DNA of 64,000 nt from DASUPK01 sp963831605 (GTDB lineage: Bacteria > Actinomycetota > Thermoleophilia > Solirubrobacterales > 70-9): NCBI GenBank assembly GCA_963831605.1, contig CAWHQR010000002.1, positions 496,001-560,000 on the forward strand, read 5' to 3'. Under the pieces are notes generated by a model. The model had not been told where the DNA came from and made no database searches. It saw only the letters and a program-made list of their open reading frames with translations. Both the position numbers and the translations under genes were made by a program. Positions 59,619 to 64,000 of the stretch are shown piece after piece; position 1 is the stretch's first letter; every line of letters begins with the position of its first letter.

Positions 59619-60392
59619 TCAGCCGCCGGAGACCGGCCGGTCGGGGACGCTGACGTCGAGATAGGACGGGGTGCCGCGCTGGTCACCTGAGAGCACCGCG
59701 ACCGCGGCCTCCCACTTGTCCTGCGCGCGCAATCCGTCTCCGAAGCGCACCTCGGGGCCGTCCCTCAGGTCGACCACCACTCCCCCCCTCTGATCGTCCC
59801 AGGTGGAGGTCGTGATCCGGTTCTTGAGCGGGCCCGGCGTCGCTCCGAGGATCGCCGCCTGGGCGGCCGAGTCCTCGCCAAGACGCGCTCCGCGCGCGGT
59901 CGCCCCCTCGATGCGAGGCAGCGCCTTGGCGTCGAAGTTCGCACCGGCGAGCAGGTAGCCGTCCGCCGACACGGCCGTCTCCTGGCCCCTGATCTGGGCG
60001 AACGCGACCGGCAGCCGCTCGGTCACCGTCACCTGCAGCCCGTGCGGGAAGCTGGTGCTGGCCGCCACCGACGCGACGGTCGGGAAGCGGGCGACCGCAT
60101 TGCGAAGCTCGTCGTCCTTGATGTGGAGGGTGGTCATATCGCCGGCCACCCGCTCGACGGCCGACTTGATCTCCCGCTCATTGGTGGTGGCGCCCTTGAT
60201 CGTCACGCCGTGGATCGCGAACAAGGAGAGATCGCGGAACCAGAGCATGTACCCGCCGTAGAGGGCCAGCGCGATGACCACGCCGGCGAGCACCCTGCGG
60301 CGGATCACGGCCCGGCGCCCGGTGGGCCGGGCGCGTATTCGGGCACGCGGCGGCGCGACAGGCCGGCGCGGGTTCAGTGCTCTGGTTGCCAT
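59619..60392 (-). CDS. ftsQ: Cell division protein FtsQ
   Basis: A 257-residue bitopic divisome protein: an Arg/Pro-rich cytoplasmic N-terminus (1-32), one membrane helix (VLAGVVIALALYGGYMLWF), a POTRA domain (LFAIHGVTIKGATTNEREI) and the FtsQ domain (FPHGLQVTVTERLPVAFAQI). The order murG-murC-murB-ftsQ-ftsZ is standard for the dcw cluster; no ftsA is present. It lies 10 bases after murB. Confidence 0.92.
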   Translation of the reverse strand: MATRALNPRRPVAPPRARIRARPTGRRAVIRRRVLAGVVIALALYGGYMLWFRDLSLFAIHGVTIKGATTNEREIKSAVERVAGDMTTLHIKDDELRNAVARFPTVASVAASTSFPHGLQVTVTERLPVAFAQIRGQETAVSADGYLLAGANFDAKALPRIEGATARGARLGEDSAAQAAILGATPGPLKNRITTSTWDDQRGGVVVDLRDGPEVRFGDGLRAQDKWEAAVAVLSGDQRGTPSYLDVSVPDRPVSGG

Positions 60393-60402
60393 TCCTTCCG
60401 AT

Positions 60403-61320
60403 TCACCGCTCGAGGCTCCATTCCTCCGGCCAGCTCACCTCTCCGAGGATCTGCACCTCGGGCTCGAGCGTCACCCCGAAGCGCTCGTGGACCTTGCGGC
60501 GGGCCTCGGCCATGACGGCGAGGATGTCCGAGGTGGTGGCTCCGCCGGTGTTCTCGACGAAGTTGGCGTGCTTCGGCGACAGGCGGGCTCCGCCGATCTG
60601 GAGACCGCGGCAATCGGCCGCGTCGAGCAGCTGCCCGGCTGACCGGCCGTCCGCGCGGGGGTCATCGGGATTCATGAAGGTCGAGCCGAAGGTCTTGATC
60701 CCGGATGGCTGCGCCTCCTTTCGCCTGCGCCTCATGTCCGCCATGGTGTCCTTGACGTCGGCCGGATTCGCCTCGCGCAGCGCGAATGTCGCCTGGGCGA
60801 CCACCTCGCGGTCCCCCAGGTTCGAGCCGCGATAGCGGAAGCCGAGTTCACCCGGGCCGCGTTCCTCCGACCCGCCGGGCGTGCAGATCACGACCCGGTC
60901 CAGCACCCGTCCGAGCTCGCCACCGTAGGCGTTCGCGTTCATCCGGACAGCCCCCCCGACCGTGCCCGGGATGTTCACCCCGAACTCGAGCCCCGTCAGG
61001 CCCCACCCCGCCGCCTTCGCGGCGGCCGAGGGCAGCCGCGCTCCGCCTCCGCAGACCACGTCGCTGCCGGCCTGCTCGATCCGCGTGAGCGCCCCGTTGA
61101 GCTTCATCACCAGGCCGCGAAAGCCGTCGTCGGAGACCAGCAGGTTGGACCCCGAGCCGATGATCCCCACGGGGAGGTCCTCGGAATCCGCCCAGGCGAG
61201 CAGCTCGACCAGGTGATCCTCTGTCTCCGGGCGAGCGAAGTACTCCGCGGACCCTCCTGCCCGCACGGTGGTCAGTCGAGACAGCGGGTAGTCCCGCTCC
61301 ACCCCCTCCGGCAGGCTCAT
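60403..61320 (-). CDS. murB: UDP-N-acetylenolpyruvoylglucosamine reductase
   Basis: A 305-residue FAD enzyme making UDP-MurNAc. It shows IIGSGSNLLVSDDGFRGLVM, IPGTVGGAVRMNANAYGGEL, GIKTFGSTFMNPDDPRADGR (catalytic Ser) and the late Glu in LEPEVQILGEV. ATG 61320 overlaps the murC stop by four bases; longer extensions into murC are rejected. Confidence 0.95.
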   Translation of the reverse strand: MSLPEGVERDYPLSRLTTVRAGGSAEYFARPETEDHLVELLAWADSEDLPVGIIGSGSNLLVSDDGFRGLVMKLNGALTRIEQAGSDVVCGGGARLPSAAAKAAGWGLTGLEFGVNIPGTVGGAVRMNANAYGGELGRVLDRVVICTPGGSEERGPGELGFRYRGSNLGDREVVAQATFALREANPADVKDTMADMRRRRKEAQPSGIKTFGSTFMNPDDPRADGRSAGQLLDAADCRGLQIGGARLSPKHANFVENTGGATTSDILAVMAEARRKVHERFGVTLEPEVQILGEVSWPEEWSLER

Positions 61321-62720
61321 TCCGGCTCGCCCCCGTTCACCAGGGACTCGGCGAGCTTGTAAACGTCGCCGGCCCCGATCGTGATCAGGACATCCCCCTC
61401 GCCGATGCGAGGGCCCAGGGCGCGGGCGGCGAGATCCGCCGTGGGCAACCACCAGACGCGGCGGCCATGTGCATGGTCCGCGGCCGCGCTGGCGATCATC
61501 CTGCCGCTCACACCCTCGAGCTCCCCGACGGGCTCCTCGCGGGCCGGGTAGACGTCCAGGACGGCGATCTCGTCGGCGGCGGCCAGGGCCGCGCCGAACT
61601 CGGAGGCGAGGGCCTTGGTGCGCGAGTAGAGATGGGGCTGGAAGGCGACCAGCAGCCGCCGCGGCCGGAGATCCCGCGCCGCCTCCAGCGTCGCCGCGAC
61701 CTCCGTCGGGTGGTGGGCGTAGTCGTCATAGACGCGCGCGCCACGGACCTCTCCCTTGAGCTCGAGCCTCCGCGCGACGCCCGGGAAACCCGCGAGGGCC
61801 CGTGCGCACCCGTCGACGTCAGCCCCGGCCAGCGAGAGGCCGCCGAGGGCGGCGAGCGCGTTGGCGACGTTGTGCCGTCCCGGGACCTGCAGGGAGACAT
61901 CGGTGTCGATCTCCCCGCCAAGAGCCCGGAACCGGATTCCGCCGTCCTCGGCGGCGATGTCCGTGGCGAGCAGCTCTGCGTCCTGGGCAGGCTGCCCGGC
62001 CGCCGGCTCGAGGGCGAAGCGCAGCAGGCGCTGGGCCTCCTGGCCCGGCAGGCGAACGTCCGCGCCCAGGACCAGCCCGCTCGCCGCGGCGGCGAAGGAG
62101 GCGAAAGCCTCGGAGAGCTCGGCGAGGGAGCCCCAGCGGGAATGATGGTCGAGCTCGAGGTTGGTGACCACCGCGACCTCGGGCCGGAGCTTCAGGAAGC
62201 TGGCGTCGCTCTCGTCCGCCTCCGCGACGACCCATTCGCCATCCCCCCAGCCCGCGTTGGTGGGCGCACCATCCGCCCCGGCGCCGGGCAACTCTCCCCC
62301 GAGAAAGAAGGCCGGATCCGCCCCGGTCTCGCGAAGGGCCCAGATGCACATCGCCGCCGTGGTGGTCTTGCCGTGGGTGCCGGCGATCGCCAGCAGGCGG
62401 CGCTGCGCGCAGAGCTCGGCGAGCAGCTCGCCGCGGTGGATCACGCGTTGGCCGCGCTCGCGGGCCTGCGCCAGCTCGGGGTTGTCCTCGGGCACGGCGG
62501 TGGAGACGACCACCTCCGCGTCCGGGGGAACCTGGGCGGCGTCGTGCCCGAGGTGGGGGTCGATGCCGGCCGCCCTCAGACGCTCCATATATGAGGACTC
62601 GGCGCGGTCGGACCCGCTCACCTCGGCGCCGAGCCTGCGGCAGACGAGGGCGAGCCCGCTCATTCCGGCTCCGCCGATCGCGATGAAGTGGAGCCTGCGC
62701 CCGCTGATCGGCTCAGCCAT
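61317..62720 (-). CDS. murC: UDP-N-acetylmuramate--L-alanine ligase
   Basis: A 467-residue Mur ligase adding L-Ala to UDP-MurNAc: Rossmann domain LHFIAIGGAGMSGLALVCRR, P-loop AIAGTHGKTTTAAMCIWALR, VTNLELDHHSRWGSLAELSE and DDYAHHPTEVAATLEAARDL. The length and motif order are standard. It overlaps murG by eight bases. Confidence 0.96.
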   Translation of the reverse strand: MAEPISGRRLHFIAIGGAGMSGLALVCRRLGAEVSGSDRAESSYMERLRAAGIDPHLGHDAAQVPPDAEVVVSTAVPEDNPELAQARERGQRVIHRGELLAELCAQRRLLAIAGTHGKTTTAAMCIWALRETGADPAFFLGGELPGAGADGAPTNAGWGDGEWVVAEADESDASFLKLRPEVAVVTNLELDHHSRWGSLAELSEAFASFAAAASGLVLGADVRLPGQEAQRLLRFALEPAAGQPAQDAELLATDIAAEDGGIRFRALGGEIDTDVSLQVPGRHNVANALAALGGLSLAGADVDGCARALAGFPGVARRLELKGEVRGARVYDDYAHHPTEVAATLEAARDLRPRRLLVAFQPHLYSRTKALASEFGAALAAADEIAVLDVYPAREEPVGELEGVSGRMIASAAADHAHGRRVWWLPTADLAARALGPRIGEGDVLITIGAGDVYKLAESLVNGGEPE

Positions 62721-63804
62721 CGGCGGCCCTCAGGACCTCGCTCGCGATGCGCTCTGCCGCGTCCGGCTTGGCCAGCCGCCGCGCCGCGACGCTCATCTCC
62801 CGCAGGTGGTCCTCGTCCCCGAGGAGCTCAGCGATGGTTGCGCTCAGCCGGTCAGCGGTCAGGTCGGCGTCCGCAATCACGACCGCCGCGCCGCCGTCGG
62901 CCACCCAGCGGGCGTTCGTGGTCTGGTGATCGGCCGTCGCATGCGGATAGGGAACCAGGATGGCTGGGCGGCCGGCCGCGGCGATCTCCATGACCGAGCC
63001 CCCGGAGCGGGCGACCACCAGGTCCGCGGCGGCCAGTACGTCACCGAGATCGGGCTCGTACTGCAACAGCGTGTACCGCTCCGGCCTGCCCGCTTCATCC
63101 CAGCGGCGGCGCAGCTCCGGATAGTCGCGCCGGCCGACGATGTGGAGCACCCAGGGCTGTCCCACGTGGTCGCCGTGCAGGCGCGTGAAGGCCTCGAACG
63201 CCGCCAGGTTGATCGACAGCGCGCCCAGGCTGCCTCCCACGACCGTGACGCAGTCGGCGGGCTCGGGGATGCCGAAGCGCCGCCGGGCGACCGTCGCGTC
63301 GGCCTCCAGGACCGCGCGGGGCACCGGGCGGCCGGTCACCACATAGGGGCCGCCGTCTCGGCCTGGGATCGGGAAGGCGAGACAGATGCGCTCGGCGCGT
63401 CGGGCGAGCATCCGGTTGGCGAGGCCGAGGTGACTATCCGACTCGGTCAGAACGAGGGGCAGACCCATCCGGACGGCGGCCAGGCCCACGGGACCGGCCA
63501 CGTAGCCGCCGCCTCCCAGCACGACATCCGCCCCTCGGCGCTTCAGGACGCTGCGGGCGGCGCCCACGGCGCGACCGGCGCGCCAGGCCGCGCGCACCGC
63601 CTTGAGGGGATTCCGGCGGTCCAGGCCGCTGACGCGCAGGAAGTCGATCTCGTACCCGGCCGCGGGAACGAGATCCGCCTCGGCGCGCTCGCGCGTCCCG
63701 AGGAAGCTGACCTCGGCGCCCTCAGCCCGAAGCGCGTCGGCGACGGCGATCGCCGGTACGACGTGCCCCGCCGTGCCGCCGGCCGCTATCACGACTCGTG
63801 CCAC
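62713..63804 (-). CDS. murG: UDP-GlcNAc transferase MurG (lipid II synthesis)
   Basis: A membrane-associated GT-B glycosyltransferase of about 363 residues making lipid II. Signatures: RVVIAAGGTAGHVVPAIAVA, LGGGGYVAGPVGLAAVRMGL, VVGGSLGALSIN, and the UDP-binding ADLVVARSGGSVMEIAAAGR. GTG 63804 gives the usual MARVVIAAGGTAGH start; a TTG at 63843 would add 13 residues. Confidence 0.95.
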   Translation of the reverse strand: MARVVIAAGGTAGHVVPAIAVADALRAEGAEVSFLGTRERAEADLVPAAGYEIDFLRVSGLDRRNPLKAVRAAWRAGRAVGAARSVLKRRGADVVLGGGGYVAGPVGLAAVRMGLPLVLTESDSHLGLANRMLARRAERICLAFPIPGRDGGPYVVTGRPVPRAVLEADATVARRRFGIPEPADCVTVVGGSLGALSINLAAFEAFTRLHGDHVGQPWVLHIVGRRDYPELRRRWDEAGRPERYTLLQYEPDLGDVLAAADLVVARSGGSVMEIAAAGRPAILVPYPHATADHQTTNARWVADGGAAVVIADADLTADRLSATIAELLGDEDHLREMSVAARRLAKPDAAERIASEVLRAADG

Positions 63805-64000
63805 CCGCGCGCTTTCTCCTTCTGTCGTTTCCGCCGTCGACAACGCGCAGTCTCGCAGGGCTCGCGGCCGTGCCGCGGCCGGAGCCGGACCGCGAAGACG
63901 CCTGCGCGGGTCGGCGCGCCACGTTCAGGATCAGTCCCGCCGCAGCGAGCGTGATCACGAGACTCGTCCCTCCATAGGAGACGAACGGCAATGGAACCCC
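63722..64000 (-). CDS. ftsW: Peptidoglycan polymerase FtsW, C-terminal fragment
   Basis: Only the 3' end is in the window. GVPLPFVSYGGTSLVITLAA and AAGLILNVARRPAQ are the FtsW/RodA signature at the last membrane helix. After that the frame reads an Arg-rich, unfamiliar tail that overlaps the start of murG by 83 bases before stopping at 63722. The true end may be nearer 63850 if another single-base error lies here. It is normally the SEDS glycosyltransferase of the septum. Confidence 0.85.
   Translation of the reverse strand, partial: GVPLPFVSYGGTSLVITLAAAGLILNVARRPAQASSRSGSGRGTAASPARLRVVDGGNDRRRKRAGGTSRDSGRRHGGARRTGDRRRRRASG

Noticed and set aside
59470..59664. 64-aa plus-strand ORF in the ftsQ-ftsZ gap
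   Set aside because: No recognisable features, and it runs into the 3' end of ftsQ on the opposite strand.
1..64000. CRISPR arrays, tRNA/rRNA genes, insertion sequences or prophage
   Set aside because: No regular spaced repeats, no cloverleaf-like sequence, and no transposase, integrase or phage structural gene was recognised in any frame.

Overview
The window is GC-rich chromosomal DNA from an actinobacterium. Gene content and order (DUF177-rpmF-plsX; coaD-rsmD-recG; DAK kinase-rpmB; priA-def-fmt-rpe; aroA-cmk-der; scpAB; ftsW-murG-murC-murB-ftsQ-ftsZ; a split Ku/ligase/polymerase end-joining set; an F420-type pyridoxamine-phosphate-oxidase-like protein) fit the deep-branching class Thermoleophilia (Solirubrobacterales-like). 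That placement is inference. No tRNA, rRNA, CRISPR array, insertion sequence or prophage was seen.

Layout. 1-1644: plsX (cut by the left edge), rpmF, an interrupted secreted-protein gene and DUF177. 1669-5817: an accessory block (methyltransferase, enoyl-CoA hydratase, SDR, DUF6285, aminoglycoside-phosphotransferase-like kinase, unknown 234-aa protein) lying between DUF177 and a DivIVA/SepIVA-like coiled-coil gene. 5869-12812: coiled-coil protein, coaD, rsmD, recG, DUF427, GST, DAK kinase, rpmB. 12932-15480: a PAS-EAL c-di-GMP phosphodiesterase and a delta-60 repeat secreted protein. 15539-19086: the riboflavin operon ribD-ribE-ribBA-ribH. 19165-22108: a flippase-like membrane protein, a cupin and a TrkA-N ion channel. 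22137-26916: priA-def-fmt-Zn ribbon-rpe. 26967-33733: PH-domain and GAP-family membrane proteins, metK, a DUF3352 protein, der, cmk and a cupin. 33722-40178: aromatic amino-acid genes (aroA, tyrA, DAHP synthase, hisC, aroH) with a leader peptide in front of the DAHP synthase, then a pseudouridine synthase. 40201-44432: cell-wall amidase, M14 peptidase, scpB, scpA, trpS, PPOX protein. 44442-51480: MFS exporter, polysaccharide deacetylase, FetAB-like ABC pair, NHEJ ligase, Ku, polymerase. 51496-57798: glycine cleavage genes gcvPB/gcvPA and gcvH/gcvT, separated by a fluoride-riboswitch-controlled crcB-DUF190 pair and two membrane proteins. 57821-64000: SnoaL-like protein, ftsZ, ftsQ, murB, murC, murG and the 3' end of ftsW.

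Most genes are on the minus strand in tightly packed runs with 1-4 base stop/start overlaps, so long operons are likely. The main regulatory observation is a 31-codon leader ending in YFYFWRF just before a hairpin and the DAHP synthase gene: a likely ribosome-sensing attenuator for aromatic amino-acid synthesis. The second is a fluoride riboswitch in front of crcB.

Quality warning. At least six single-base frame breaks interrupt otherwise intact genes, including ftsZ and ribH. Four genes have no ATG/GTG/TTG start in the expected place. Consensus error in a draft or metagenome assembly is the simplest explanation, so spans of those genes are given across the break.
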